64,000 nucleotides of DNA from Lacisediminihabitans sp046156175. Its GTDB lineage: Bacteria > Actinomycetota > Actinomycetes > Actinomycetales > Microbacteriaceae. Positions 18,091 through 26,755 of this stretch are shown here, in pieces. The notes below the pieces were generated by a model that was given only the letters and a program-made list of their open reading frames with translations, had not been told where the DNA came from and made no database searches. The stretch's first letter is position 1, and every line of letters begins with the position of its first letter. The position numbers were made by a program, and so were the translations under genes. Location of the stretch: NCBI RefSeq assembly GCF_046156175.1, contig NZ_JAYLVL010000003.1, positions 124,001 through 188,000 of the forward strand, read 5' to 3'.

Positions 18091-19086
18091 TCAGTCCTGG
18101 TCGAGGATCGAGTCGGGCTGGATGTCGATGCGGGCGCCGGTGAGCTTTGCGGCGAGACGGGCATTCTGGCCCTCCTTGCCGATGGCGAGGGAGAGCTGGT
18201 AGTCCGGCACGAGGGCCCGCACTGCCTTCGTCGACGCGTCGATCACGTACGAGGAGGTGACCTTCGCCGGGGACAGCGCGTTGCCGACGAAGGTCGCCAG
18301 GTCTTCGTTGTAGTCGACGATGTCGATCTTCTCGTTGTTGAGTTCCGCCGTGACCGCGCGAACACGCTGCCCGAGTTCGCCGATGCACGCTCCCTTGGCG
18401 TTGACCCCGGGCTCGTTGGCCTTCACCGCGATCTTGGTGCGGTGGCCGGCTTCGCGGGCGAGCGAGACGATCTCCACGACCCCGCTGGCGATCTCCGGCA
18501 CCTCGAGCGCGAACAACTTGCGAACGAGGGACGGATGCGTGCGCGAGACCGTGATCTGAGGACCCTTGAGCCCGCGGCTCACGCTCGTGACATAGACGCG
18601 GATGCGCGAACCGTGCGCGTAGACCTCACCGGGCACCTGCTCCTCCGGCGGGAGGATGGCTTCGATCGTGCCGAGGTCCACGTGGATCATGCGCGGGTTG
18701 GGACCCTGCTGGATGACTCCGGCGATGATGTCGCCCTCACGGCCCTTGAACTCGCCGAGCACCTTGTCGTCACCGATGTCGCGCAGGCGCTGGTTGATGA
18801 CCTGCTTGGCGGCGAAGGCGCCGATGCGGCCGAAGTCCTCCGGCACATCCTCGGCCTCGCCGATCACTTCGCCCTCGTCGTTCAGCTCGGGCACGAAGAT
18901 GCTCACGTGCCCGGACTTGCGGTCGAGCGACACTCGCGCGTGCGCGTTGCCGTCCTTGGTCTCCGGCGTCTCGATGTGCTTGAGGTACGCCGTGAGAATG
19001 GCCTGCTCGATGATCACGACGAGTTCGTCGAAGGGAATTTCGCGCTCGCGCTCCATGAGACGCAGCACGCTCAGGTCGATGTCCAC
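18091..19086 (-). CDS. nusA: Transcription termination/antitermination factor NusA
   Basis: NusA binds RNA polymerase and nascent RNA. The 331-residue protein shows the N-terminal domain (1-110), an S1 domain (about 112-185, with GDIIAGVIQQ and the HGSRIRVYV strand) and two KH domains (KGACIGELGQRVRAVTAEL and the second with SLAIGKEGQNARLAAKLTG). It lacks the acidic C-terminal repeats of E. coli NusA, as expected for Gram-positives. GTG start with GGAGG 6 nt upstream. The canonical partner rimP is not found immediately upstream; the 285 nt to proS contain no gene. Confidence 0.96.
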   Translation of the reverse strand: MDIDLSVLRLMEREREIPFDELVVIIEQAILTAYLKHIETPETKDGNAHARVSLDRKSGHVSIFVPELNDEGEVIGEAEDVPEDFGRIGAFAAKQVINQRLRDIGDDKVLGEFKGREGDIIAGVIQQGPNPRMIHVDLGTIEAILPPEEQVPGEVYAHGSRIRVYVTSVSRGLKGPQITVSRTHPSLVRKLFALEVPEIASGVVEIVSLAREAGHRTKIAVKANEPGVNAKGACIGELGQRVRAVTAELNNEKIDIVDYNEDLATFVGNALSPAKVTSSYVIDASTKAVRALVPDYQLSLAIGKEGQNARLAAKLTGARIDIQPDSILDQD

Positions 19087-19118
19087 TGAGGGCCTCCACT
19101 ATTTTCGATTGTCAGTTC

Positions 19119-19137
19119 GTGCGCCGCGATCGCGCAC
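19119..19137. repeat. GC-rich palindrome upstream of nusA
   Basis: GTGCG...CGCAC arms flank a CGATCG-containing centre 33-51 nt upstream of the nusA GTG. The rest of the 19087-19371 gap shows no gene or clear promoter on either strand. Confidence 0.35.
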
Positions 19138-19371
19138 ACGAAGTCTTTCTCTAAGTTAGCAGGGTGCGCCGCGAGGCGGTCCGGCACACGGGCATCCGCC
19201 GGACGCGGCATCCCCCCGTCCGCGCCGCTGCCGCAGCACGGTCTGCCCACCCGTATCGCTTATCGCGTTCCCCGCGAGTGGGCGAAAGTGCCGCCGCATC
19301 CGCTGAACGACGCCGTCGCTGCCCCCGGGCAGTCCGTGGGAGCCCGTTGGCGGGCTCGGCGCAATCGGTGC

Positions 19372-21162
19372 TCAATCGAGCGCGGCGACCGCCTCGACAA
19401 CGTCGGCCAGCGCAACCGGGGTCTTCACGCCGGTGCGGCGGTCCCACAGCTCGACCATGCCCTCGGCGAAACCCTTGCCGACGATGACGATGAGCGGAAC
19501 CCCGATGAGCTCGGCATCGCCGAACTTGACCCCGGGTGAGACCTTGGGGCGCTCGTCGACGAGCACGTCGTAGCCGCGCTTCTCGAGGTCCTCCGCGAGG
19601 GAGACGGCGGCATCGAGCACCTCCACCTCTTTGGTCGCGGCGACCACGTGCAGGTCGAAGGGCGCGACATTGCGCGGCCAGATGAGTCCACGGCCGTCGT
19701 TGTTGGCCTCAGCGATGACCGCGAGGATGCGCGTGACACCGATGCCGTAGGAGCCCATGGTCACCGTCACCAGCTTGCCGTTGGGGTCGAGCACCTTGAG
19801 GCCGAGGGCCTCCGCATACTTGCGCCCGAGCTGGAACACGTGACCGATCTCCATGCCGCGCGCCAGTTCGACCGGCCCCGAACCATCCGGAGCCGGATCG
19901 CCCGCGACGACTTCCGCGACCTCGACGGTGCCGTCGGAGACGAAGTCTCGCCCGGCCACCAGGCCGAAGACGTGCTTTCCGTGTTCGTTGGCCCCGGTGA
20001 TCCAGCCCGACCCGCTGGAGACGCGCGGATCCGTGACGAAGCGGATGCCCGTGGTCGACTCCTCGCCGAGTACCGCTCCCGCGGCGCTCCAGGGGCCGAT
20101 GTAGCCCTTCACCAGTCCAGCGCGACCCTCCAGCTTGTCGAGGCGCGCAAAGTCGCCCTCGTTGGCGGCCTCGACCGCTGAGGGAGCGAATGCCACCTCG
20201 GCGCGCTTGAGGTCGACCTCCCGGTCGCCGGGAAGGCCGACGACCACGAGTTCCCGGGTGCCGTCGAGCGCGGTCAGGGCCAGCACGATGTTCTTGAGGG
20301 TGTCGGCGGCGGTCCAGGCGCGACCATCCGGGCGCGGATGCTTGGCGTTCGCGACATCCACCAGGGTCTGGATCGTGGGGGTGTCCGGGGTGTCGAGCAC
20401 TTCGGCCGGGGTCAGGTTGTCGAAGGACCGCGCCGCCGGTGCGTCGGTGTGGAACGCCTCGACATTGGCGGCATAGCCGCCGTCGGACCGAACGAAGGTG
20501 TCTTCGCCCACCGGGGTGGGGTGGAGGAATTCCTCGCTTCGAGATCCCCCCATGGCTCCGGCATCCGCCTGCACGATCACATACTCGAGGCCGAGTCGAG
20601 CGAAGATGCGCTCATAGGCGTCGCGCTGGTCCTGGTAGGACTTGTCGAGCCCTTCGTCGGTGTAGTCGAAGGAGTAGGCGTCTTTCATGGTGAACTCGCG
20701 GCCACGCAGCAGCCCGGCACGCGGTCGCGCCTCGTCGCGGTACTTGTCCTGGATCTGGTAGATCGACAGCGGAAGGTCCTTGTACGAGGAGTACAGGTCC
20801 TTCACGAGAAGGGTGAAGACCTCTTCGTGAGTCGGAGCAAGCAGATAGTCGGCCCCCTTGCGGTCCTTCAGCCGGAAGATGCCATCGCCGTACTCGGTCC
20901 AGCGCCCGGTGACCTCATAGGCCTCGCGGGGAAGCAACCCCGGGAAGTGAACTTCCTGGGCGCCGATCTGGTCCATCTCCTCGCGGATGATCGCTTCGAT
21001 TCGGCGCTTGACCCGGAGTCCGAGCGGAAGCCAGGCGAAGATCCCGGGCCCCTGGCGGCGAATGTAGCCGGCGCGCACGAGCAGGCGGTGGCTCGTCACC
21101 TCGGCATCGGAGGGGTCTTCGCGGAGGGTTCGGACAAAGAGTTGGGAGAGTCGTGTGGGCAC
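19372..21162 (-). CDS. proS: Prolyl-tRNA synthetase (bacterial type with editing domain)
   Basis: ProS charges tRNA-Pro and hydrolyses mischarged alanyl-tRNA-Pro. The 596-residue protein has class II motif 1 (GPGIFAWLPLGLRVKRRIE), motif 2 (RDEARPRAGLLRGREFTMKD), a YbaK-like editing insertion (about residues 225-400) and motif 3 (MGSYGIGVTRILAVIAE), followed by the anticodon-binding domain. The architecture is the long bacterial form rather than the eukaryote-like form. The GTG start at 21162 is supported by TAAAGT 6 nt upstream, a leaderless arrangement. Confidence 0.97.
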   Translation of the reverse strand: MPTRLSQLFVRTLREDPSDAEVTSHRLLVRAGYIRRQGPGIFAWLPLGLRVKRRIEAIIREEMDQIGAQEVHFPGLLPREAYEVTGRWTEYGDGIFRLKDRKGADYLLAPTHEEVFTLLVKDLYSSYKDLPLSIYQIQDKYRDEARPRAGLLRGREFTMKDAYSFDYTDEGLDKSYQDQRDAYERIFARLGLEYVIVQADAGAMGGSRSEEFLHPTPVGEDTFVRSDGGYAANVEAFHTDAPAARSFDNLTPAEVLDTPDTPTIQTLVDVANAKHPRPDGRAWTAADTLKNIVLALTALDGTRELVVVGLPGDREVDLKRAEVAFAPSAVEAANEGDFARLDKLEGRAGLVKGYIGPWSAAGAVLGEESTTGIRFVTDPRVSSGSGWITGANEHGKHVFGLVAGRDFVSDGTVEVAEVVAGDPAPDGSGPVELARGMEIGHVFQLGRKYAEALGLKVLDPNGKLVTVTMGSYGIGVTRILAVIAEANNDGRGLIWPRNVAPFDLHVVAATKEVEVLDAAVSLAEDLEKRGYDVLVDERPKVSPGVKFGDAELIGVPLIVIVGKGFAEGMVELWDRRTGVKTPVALADVVEAVAALD

Positions 21163-21168
21163 GTGGAC

Positions 21169-21174
21169 ACTTTA
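21169..21174 (-). promoter_or_regulatory. -10 of leaderless promoter, proS
   Basis: TAAAGT on the minus strand, 6 nt before GTG 21162; no Shine-Dalgarno. Confidence 0.45.
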
Positions 21175-21251
21175 GCCGCCGCGCCCGCGACGAAAGATTT
21201 CGAGCAAAGACCAATCCGAAAGGACGTCCATTCCGGATGACTTCTCTGGAG

Positions 21252-21278
21252 GTGGACCCCGACCCGAACGGGGTCCAC
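21252..21278 (-). terminator. Hairpin downstream of ispG
   Basis: GTGGACCCCG-ACCCGAA-CGGGGTCCAC is a perfect 10-bp stem with a 7-nt loop, about 48 nt after the ispG stop and before the proS promoter. A smaller AGAGC-GT-GCTCT hairpin follows at 21286-21297 on the ispG side. There is no U-tract, so it is a likely actinobacterial-type terminator. Confidence 0.6.
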
Positions 21279-21325
21279 GTCCACCAGAGCGTGCTCTGCG
21301 GGGATGACCCTGAGTGGCCGGAAAC

Positions 21326-22474
21326 CTAGACGGTGACGACCTCGGGCGACCCGACGGCCCCCGGAGGCATCTCGGCCGCGAGGCGATTGGCCTCCTCGAT
21401 GAGCGTCTGCACGATCTCCGACTCCGGCACCGTCTTGATGACCTCGCCCTTGACGAAGATCTGGCCGCGTCCGTTGCCGCTCGCGACACCGAGGTCGGCC
21501 TCGCGGGCCTCCCCCGGTCCGTTCACGACACAGCCCATCACGGCCACGCGAAGGGGCACCGTCATCTTCTCGAGGCCGGCGGTGACGTCGTTGGCGAGCT
21601 GGTAGACATCCACCTGGGCGCGTCCACAGCTCGGGCAGGAGACGATCTCGAGCTTGCGCTCGCGCAGGTTGAGCGACTGCAGGATCTGCAGGCCCACCTT
21701 GATCTCCGTGACCGGAGGAGCCGAAAGCGAGACCCGGATGGTGTCCCCGATTCCCTCCCCGAGAAGGATTCCAAAGGCGGTCGCCGACTTGATCGTGCCC
21801 TGGAATTCCGGGCCCGCCTCGGTCACACCGAGGTGGAGTGGCCAGTCGCCGCGCTCGGCGAGCTGCCGGTAGGCCTTCACCATGACGACGGGGTCGTTGT
21901 GCTTGACGGAGATCTTGAAGTCGTGGAAGTCGTGCTCTTCGAACAGCGAAGCCTCCCACACCGCGCTCTCCACGAGCGCCTCCGCGGTGGCCTTGCCGTA
22001 CTTCTGCAGGATGCTCGGCTCGAGGGAACCCGCGTTCACCCCGATGCGGATGCTCACACCGGCCGCCTTTGCGGCCGCCGCGATCTTGCCGACCTGGTCG
22101 TCGAACTTGCGGATGTTGCCGGGATTGACCCGAACGGCGCCGACACCGGCGTCGATGGCGGTGAAGACGTAGCGCGGCTGGAAGTGGATGTCGGCGATCA
22201 CCGGGATCTGGCTCTTGCCGGCGATGATGTGCAGCACATCCGCGTCATCCTGGTGCGGCACGGCCACACGCACGATGTCGCAGCCGGTCGCGGTGAGCTC
22301 GGCGATCTGCTGCAGGGTGGCGTTGATGTTGGTGGTCTGCGTCGTGGTCATCGACTGAACGCTCACCTGTGCGTCACCGCCGACTTTCACCTTGCCGACG
22401 GAGATCTGGCGGGTCTTGCGACGCGGGGCCAATACGGGAGGGGCGAGGGGCATACCCAAGTTGATTGCTGGCAC
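21326..22474 (-). CDS. ispG: 4-hydroxy-3-methylbut-2-enyl-diphosphate synthase
   Basis: IspG performs the penultimate, [4Fe-4S]-dependent step of the MEP isoprenoid pathway, reductively opening ME-cPP to HMBPP. The 382-residue protein has VKVGGDAQVSVQSMTTT at the N-terminal barrel, HFQPRYVFTAIDAGVGAVRVNPGN, and the C-terminal cluster cysteines in SCPSCGRAQ and VMGCVVNGPGEA. GTG 22474 is chosen over the later ATG at 22453 because TACAAT lies 7 nt upstream (leaderless). It lies downstream of rip1 and dxr, the usual actinobacterial dxr-rip1-ispG arrangement. Confidence 0.96.
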   Translation of the reverse strand: MPAINLGMPLAPPVLAPRRKTRQISVGKVKVGGDAQVSVQSMTTTQTTNINATLQQIAELTATGCDIVRVAVPHQDDADVLHIIAGKSQIPVIADIHFQPRYVFTAIDAGVGAVRVNPGNIRKFDDQVGKIAAAAKAAGVSIRIGVNAGSLEPSILQKYGKATAEALVESAVWEASLFEEHDFHDFKISVKHNDPVVMVKAYRQLAERGDWPLHLGVTEAGPEFQGTIKSATAFGILLGEGIGDTIRVSLSAPPVTEIKVGLQILQSLNLRERKLEIVSCPSCGRAQVDVYQLANDVTAGLEKMTVPLRVAVMGCVVNGPGEAREADLGVASGNGRGQIFVKGEVIKTVPESEIVQTLIEEANRLAAEMPPGAVGSPEVVTV

Positions 22475-22481
22475 GCCAAGA

Positions 22482-22487
22482 ATTGTA
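22482..22487 (-). promoter_or_regulatory. -10 of leaderless promoter, ispG
   Basis: TACAAT on the minus strand, 7 nt before GTG 22474. It is the best -10 match among the leaderless set. Confidence 0.55.
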
Positions 22488-22518
22488 CGCGAGCCGCGTG
22501 AGCGACTTCTGAATGCTC

Positions 22519-23895
22519 CTACTGCAGCGCGATCGGCTTGACGATGTCGGCGTAGATCAACAGCACGCTCATCGCACCGAGCACCAGAACGACGGCGAAG
22601 GTCACCGGCACCATCTTGGCGATGTCGACGGGCCCCGGGTCGGAGCGCTTGAAGAGCTTGGCGAAAGCCCGGCGGATGCCTTCCCACAGGGCTCCCGCCA
22701 CGTGACCGCCGTCGAGCGGAAGCAGCGGAACCAGGTTGAAGACCAGCAGCGCCACATTGAGCGAGGCGATGAGGCCGAGCAGGAACGAGAAGCGCTCGGC
22801 GAGCGGGGAGGTCTGCGTCGCGGTAACCTCACCGGCGATCCGACCGACACCGACGACGCTCACGGGGCCGTTCGGGTCTCGGGCGTCGGTACCGAAGGCC
22901 GCCTTCGCCACATCGACCAGGCGCTGCGGGAGGTTGAGGATCAGATGCACGTCGGCGCCGATGTTGGTGCCGAGGGTGGGCAGGACGCGACTGAGCGGCT
23001 GGCGGGCGAGCACGACATCCGGTCCGATGCCGAGGAACCCGACCTTCTCTGTGACGGCCTTGCCGTTCGCGTCCTTCACGACCGCGCCCTTTGTGGTCAG
23101 CACGTTTCGCACGGTGAGGAGGGGCACGGCAGTGAGAACCCGGGTCTGTCCGGCACGATTCACCGTGATGTCGACGTTCTTGCCCGCGGAGGTGCGGATG
23201 ACTCCGGTCACCTGGTCCCAGGTCGGGTAGTCGATCGAGGCGATCCTGATGATCTGGTCACCGGGCTTGAGGCCGGCCGCCGATCCCGGTGCATCCGGAT
23301 CGCTCGGGGAGCAGGTGTCCGCGGTGCTGGATGCCGGAAGCACACAGGCGGAGACACTGCCGACGGCCAGCTGCTGGGTGCCGAATCCGCTCAACACCAC
23401 GGCGAACAGCACGACGGCGATCACGAGGTTCATGAACGGTCCGCCGAGCATGATGATCACCCGTTTGTAGATCGGGAGCTTGTAGAAGACGCGGTCCTCG
23501 TCGCCGGCGGTGATCGTATCGGCGCTCGCGGTGCGGGCATCCTGCACGAGAGTCTGGAAGAATCCGGTGCTCGATGTGCGGCCGGAGGCCTCGTACTCCT
23601 CCTCGAGGAAAGACGCGTCGGTGCCGGAGGTGCGGGGGCGACCGCCCTTCTTCGCTGGCGGATACATCCCCGCCATGGAGATGTAACCGCCGAGCGGGAT
23701 GGCCTTCACCCCGTACTCGGTCTCCCCCTTCTTGCGGGAGAAGATGGTCGGCCCGAACCCGATCATGTATTGCGCGACCTTGACCCCGAAGAGCTTTGCC
23801 GGCACGAGATGACCGATCTCGTGAAGACCGATCGACAGGGCGATGCCGATCACGACCACGACGATGCCGAGGATATAGAGCAGGACGGTTTCCAC
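22519..23895 (-). CDS. Site-2 protease family intramembrane metalloprotease (Rip1/RseP-like)
   Basis: This 458-residue M50 protease cleaves membrane-embedded substrates, typically anti-sigma factors. It has the zinc motif HEIGH at 25-29 within the first transmembrane helix, GGPFMNLVIAVVLF in the second, a single PDZ domain (about residues 200-270, with SAAGLKPGDQIIRI) and the third zinc-ligand motif LLPLDGGH near 390. The single PDZ matches mycobacterial Rip1 rather than E. coli RseP (two). A hydrophilic insertion (about 75-130) is rich in Ser/Thr. GTG 23895 lies 7 nt after TACGCT. Confidence 0.93.
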   Translation of the reverse strand: METVLLYILGIVVVVIGIALSIGLHEIGHLVPAKLFGVKVAQYMIGFGPTIFSRKKGETEYGVKAIPLGGYISMAGMYPPAKKGGRPRTSGTDASFLEEEYEASGRTSSTGFFQTLVQDARTASADTITAGDEDRVFYKLPIYKRVIIMLGGPFMNLVIAVVLFAVVLSGFGTQQLAVGSVSACVLPASSTADTCSPSDPDAPGSAAGLKPGDQIIRIASIDYPTWDQVTGVIRTSAGKNVDITVNRAGQTRVLTAVPLLTVRNVLTTKGAVVKDANGKAVTEKVGFLGIGPDVVLARQPLSRVLPTLGTNIGADVHLILNLPQRLVDVAKAAFGTDARDPNGPVSVVGVGRIAGEVTATQTSPLAERFSFLLGLIASLNVALLVFNLVPLLPLDGGHVAGALWEGIRRAFAKLFKRSDPGPVDIAKMVPVTFAVVLVLGAMSVLLIYADIVKPIALQ

Positions 23896-23902
23896 GCTGC
23901 AC

Positions 23903-23908
23903 AGCGTA
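23903..23908 (-). promoter_or_regulatory. -10 of leaderless promoter, rip1-like protease
   Basis: TACGCT on the minus strand, 7 nt before GTG 23895. Confidence 0.4.
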
Positions 23909-23960
23909 TCCGTCCGAGGCTGGAGGTCGTCGGTGGGGCTGCCGGGGATTTCCTATGACG

Positions 23961-23966
23961 CACAAT
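23961..23966 (+). promoter_or_regulatory. -10-like element before the kinase gene
   Basis: CACAAT on the plus strand, 6 nt before ATG 23973. A weaker match than the others, but the spacing is identical. Confidence 0.35.
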
Positions 23967-23972
23967 GGGGTG

Positions 23973-25253
23973 ATGAGCACCGATTCGAACAGTTCCCCCT
24001 CCGGGCTCGCTCCGGGCGACCTGGTCGGAGACCGGTTCCGCATCGAATCGACGGTCGGCGTCGGGGGGATGGCCACCGTCTATCGCGCCAGGGACGAGTC
24101 CCTCGGTCGCACTGTGGCGCTCAAGGTCTTCCGCTCCGAGCTGGCGGATGCCGACGACGTGCGCCGACAACGCGATGAGGTTCAGCTGCTCGCCTCGCTG
24201 AATTCCCCGGGCCTCGTGACCCTCTTCGACGCTGTCGCGGAGGGTGGCGTTGGTGACCACGGGCGTGCCTTCCTCGTGCTCGAATTCGTGGACGGGGTAG
24301 ACCTGCGCACCCGGCTCCTCGACGGCACCCCCGACCCGGCATTGATCGCCCGCATCGGCTGCGATGTCGCCGGTGCCCTCTCCTACATCCACGGCCGGGG
24401 TGTCGTTCACCGAGATGTGAAGCCCGGCAACATCCTTCTCCCCCGAGACCACGCCGCGCCGGGTGCGCCGCTCGCGAAGCTCGCCGACTTCGGCATCGCC
24501 CGACTGCTCGATGACGCACGGATGACGGCGACCGGCACCGTGATCGGAACCGCCACCTACCTGAGTCCGGAGCAGGCGGAGGGCGCGACGGTCGGAACCG
24601 CCAGCGACGTGTACTCCCTCGGCTTGGTGCTGCTCGAGTGCCTGACCGGGCAACGGGCGTTCCCCGGCACCGCGATCGAGTCCGTCGTCGCGCGGCTTTC
24701 CCGCGATCCCGAGATCCCGCCGACACTCGATGGCTCCTGGCGCGATCTCCTCAGCGCGATGACTCAGCGCGAGCCCGGGAACCGCCCGGATGCTGCGAGC
24801 GTGGCTGCCGCCCTGCTGCACCACTCCACTACCGATCGCGAGATCGGTCTCGAGGAGACCGTGCCCCTGCAGAGCGAGACCTCGACCGAACGCTCGACCC
24901 AACTGTGGGAGCCGACCAAACTGATGCCCGCCCCGGAGCAACCCGCGCCGACGCTGCTCCTCGGCGCGGCGGAAGAGGCTGCCCCCACCGTCGTGCTCGG
25001 TGAGCCGGCCGAGAGCCGTGCTGGGGTCGGCTCCGGCGCGGGGCGGCGTTTCGCACTCATCGGCGGCACGGCTGCTGTCGTGCTCGTGGTGATCGTGCTC
25101 GCCGTTGGGCTCTCCCGCCCCGGTTCGACCGGCCCCGCGGCATCCAGCACCTCGCCGTCTCCGAAGCCGAGCGCATCGAGCGTCGCGTACCCGGTCGTGC
25201 CGGGAACGCTGGGCGAGCACCTCCGCCAACTGCAGCAGAGTGTGGCACCGTGA
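23973..25253 (+). CDS. Membrane Ser/Thr protein kinase (PknB-like)
   Basis: This 426-residue Hanks-type kinase has a cytosolic kinase domain (about 20-285): glycine loop GVGGMATVY (29-37), VAIK-type lysine at 51, HRDVKPGN with catalytic Asp148, DFG at 172-174 and YLSPEQAEG. A juxtamembrane linker rich in Thr/Pro (290-355) precedes one transmembrane helix (361-380) and a short Ser/Pro-rich outer segment of about 45 residues without PASTA domains. ATG at 23973 is preferred by the upstream CACAAT spacing, though in-frame starts at 23955 and 23970 exist. It forms a pair with the lipoprotein gene (GTGA overlap), inserted against the direction of the dxr-rip1-ispG genes. Confidence 0.93.
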   Translation: MSTDSNSSPSGLAPGDLVGDRFRIESTVGVGGMATVYRARDESLGRTVALKVFRSELADADDVRRQRDEVQLLASLNSPGLVTLFDAVAEGGVGDHGRAFLVLEFVDGVDLRTRLLDGTPDPALIARIGCDVAGALSYIHGRGVVHRDVKPGNILLPRDHAAPGAPLAKLADFGIARLLDDARMTATGTVIGTATYLSPEQAEGATVGTASDVYSLGLVLLECLTGQRAFPGTAIESVVARLSRDPEIPPTLDGSWRDLLSAMTQREPGNRPDAASVAAALLHHSTTDREIGLEETVPLQSETSTERSTQLWEPTKLMPAPEQPAPTLLLGAAEEAAPTVVLGEPAESRAGVGSGAGRRFALIGGTAAVVLVVIVLAVGLSRPGSTGPAASSTSPSPKPSASSVAYPVVPGTLGEHLRQLQQSVAP

Positions 25254-25639
25254 GGCGCGCGATGGCGCTGGCGACCGGCGCGCTGGCAATCGCGGTCGCG
25301 CTCACCGGGTGTGTCGGCACCGGCGCACCGGTTCAGACCCCCAGGGCCTCTGCCTACCCCTCTGCCGTCGCGTCGCGCCTGCAGTCCGCCGTGCTGGCGG
25401 TGAGTTCGGCATCCGCCGCCGGCGACCCGACCGCCGCGATCGCGCGACTGGACGAACTGGCCGCAACCCTGGCTGATGCGCGCGCCCGGGGCGAGGTGAC
25501 CAGTGCCCGCTTCGAGAGCATCACGGCATCCCTGGCGCTCGTGCGCGCCGACCTGGAGGCGGCAGTCGCCGCCCAGACCGACCAGAAACCCGGCAAGACC
25601 GAGAAGCCGGGTAAGGGCAACAGCGGCAAGGATCGTTAG
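25250..25639 (+). CDS. Small lipoprotein coupled to the Ser/Thr kinase
   Basis: This 129-residue protein has a signal peptide ending in the lipobox ALTGC (Cys21), so it is probably anchored on the outer face of the membrane. Residues 40-110 form an Ala-rich helical region (RLQSAVLAVSSA..., RLDELAATLADARARG), and the tail is Lys/Gly/Pro-rich (KPGKTEKPGKG). No family is recognised. Its GTG overlaps the kinase stop, so it may sense or present a signal to the kinase's extracellular segment (inference from coupling only). Its TAG stop overlaps the stop of the convergent dxr gene. Confidence 0.85.
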   Translation: MRRAMALATGALAIAVALTGCVGTGAPVQTPRASAYPSAVASRLQSAVLAVSSASAAGDPTAAIARLDELAATLADARARGEVTSARFESITASLALVRADLEAAVAAQTDQKPGKTEKPGKGNSGKDR

Positions 25640-26718
25640 CGAAGAGCGATGCGCCGGTCGGCATCCGCACGGGCCGTGAGTTCGGCCTCGGCGAGGGACT
25701 CGCGGGTGAGGGAACCGGATGACGAGTGCGCATCCACGACTGCGGCGACCGTGTCGACGATGTCGAGGTAGCCGATCCGTCCCGCGTGGAAGGCGAGGAC
25801 AGCCTGTTCGTTGGCCGCGTTGAAGACGGCGGGGTAGGTGCCCCCCTCTCGTCCCACCCGCTTGGCCAGCTCGACGGCCGGGAAGGCTTCGGCGTCGAGA
25901 GGCTCGAAGGTCCACGTGCTCGAGGTCGTCCAGTCGAGCGGCACACCCACTCCGGCGACCCGGTTCGGCCAGTCGAGGCCGAGGGAGATCGGCAGCCTCA
26001 TGTCCGGCGGCGAGCACTGGGCGATGGTCGATCCGTCGACGAACTCCACCATCGAGTGCACGATGGACTGCGGATGCACGGTCACGTCGATGCGGTCGTA
26101 GGGCACGTCGAACAGGTAGTGCGCCTCGATGATCTCGAGTCCCTTGTTCACCAGGGTCGACGAGTTGGTGGTGACCACGAGCCCCATGTCCCAGGTCGGG
26201 TGCGCGAGCGCCTCCCGCGGCGAGACATCCCGTAACGACTCGCGGGTGCGACCCCGGAACGGCCCACCGGATGCCGTGAGCACGAGACGACGCACTTCGG
26301 CCGCGGTTCCGCTCATCAGAGCCTGCGCGATCGCCGAGTGCTCGGAGTCGACCGGCACCAGTTGTCCGGGGGCTGCGGCATCCATCACCAGTTCGCCACC
26401 GACGATCAGGCTCTCTTTGTTGGCGAGCGCGAGGGTCGCACCCACCTCCAGTGCGGCGAGGGTGGAGCCGAGCCCCACGGATCCGGTGATGCCGTTCAGC
26501 ACGACATCCGCCTCGACGGATCGCACCAGCTGCTCGGCCTCGATCTCACCGAGGGCGACGTGCTCGACGCCGAACGCGGCCGCCTGGGCTTCCACCGCGG
26601 CGCGTCGGGACCCCGCGGCGAGGCCGACTATCTCGAAGCGGTCGCGATTGGCGGCGATCACCTCGAGCGCCTGCACTCCGATCGAGCCCGTGGAACCGAG
26701 GATGATGACGCGACGCAT
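25636..26718 (-). CDS. dxr: 1-deoxy-D-xylulose-5-phosphate reductoisomerase
   Basis: Dxr converts DXP to MEP with NADPH, the first committed step of the MEP pathway. The 360-residue protein has GSTGSIGVQALEV (8-20), NKESLIVGGEL, the metal-binding VDSEHSAI and SGGPFRG motifs, HPTWDMG, and a C-terminal helical domain with NAANEQAVLAF. TAGCGT 6 nt upstream of ATG 26718 indicates a leaderless transcript. ispG of the same pathway lies about 3 kb downstream on the same strand, separated by the opposed kinase/lipoprotein pair and the site-2 protease. Confidence 0.96.
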   Translation of the reverse strand: MRRVIILGSTGSIGVQALEVIAANRDRFEIVGLAAGSRRAAVEAQAAAFGVEHVALGEIEAEQLVRSVEADVVLNGITGSVGLGSTLAALEVGATLALANKESLIVGGELVMDAAAPGQLVPVDSEHSAIAQALMSGTAAEVRRLVLTASGGPFRGRTRESLRDVSPREALAHPTWDMGLVVTTNSSTLVNKGLEIIEAHYLFDVPYDRIDVTVHPQSIVHSMVEFVDGSTIAQCSPPDMRLPISLGLDWPNRVAGVGVPLDWTTSSTWTFEPLDAEAFPAVELAKRVGREGGTYPAVFNAANEQAVLAFHAGRIGYLDIVDTVAAVVDAHSSSGSLTRESLAEAELTARADADRRIALR

Positions 26719-26724
26719 GTGGCT

Positions 26725-26730
26725 ACGCTA
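26725..26730 (-). promoter_or_regulatory. -10 of leaderless promoter, dxr
   Basis: TAGCGT on the minus strand, 6 nt before ATG 26718. Confidence 0.45.
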
Positions 26731-26755
26731 GCCGTTCCAAGTTGGTCCGCCGACG

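Noticed and set aside
19151..19447. Minus-strand frame upstream of nusA as a possible rimP
   Set aside because: Arg-rich translation overlapping the proS gene, with no RimP motif.
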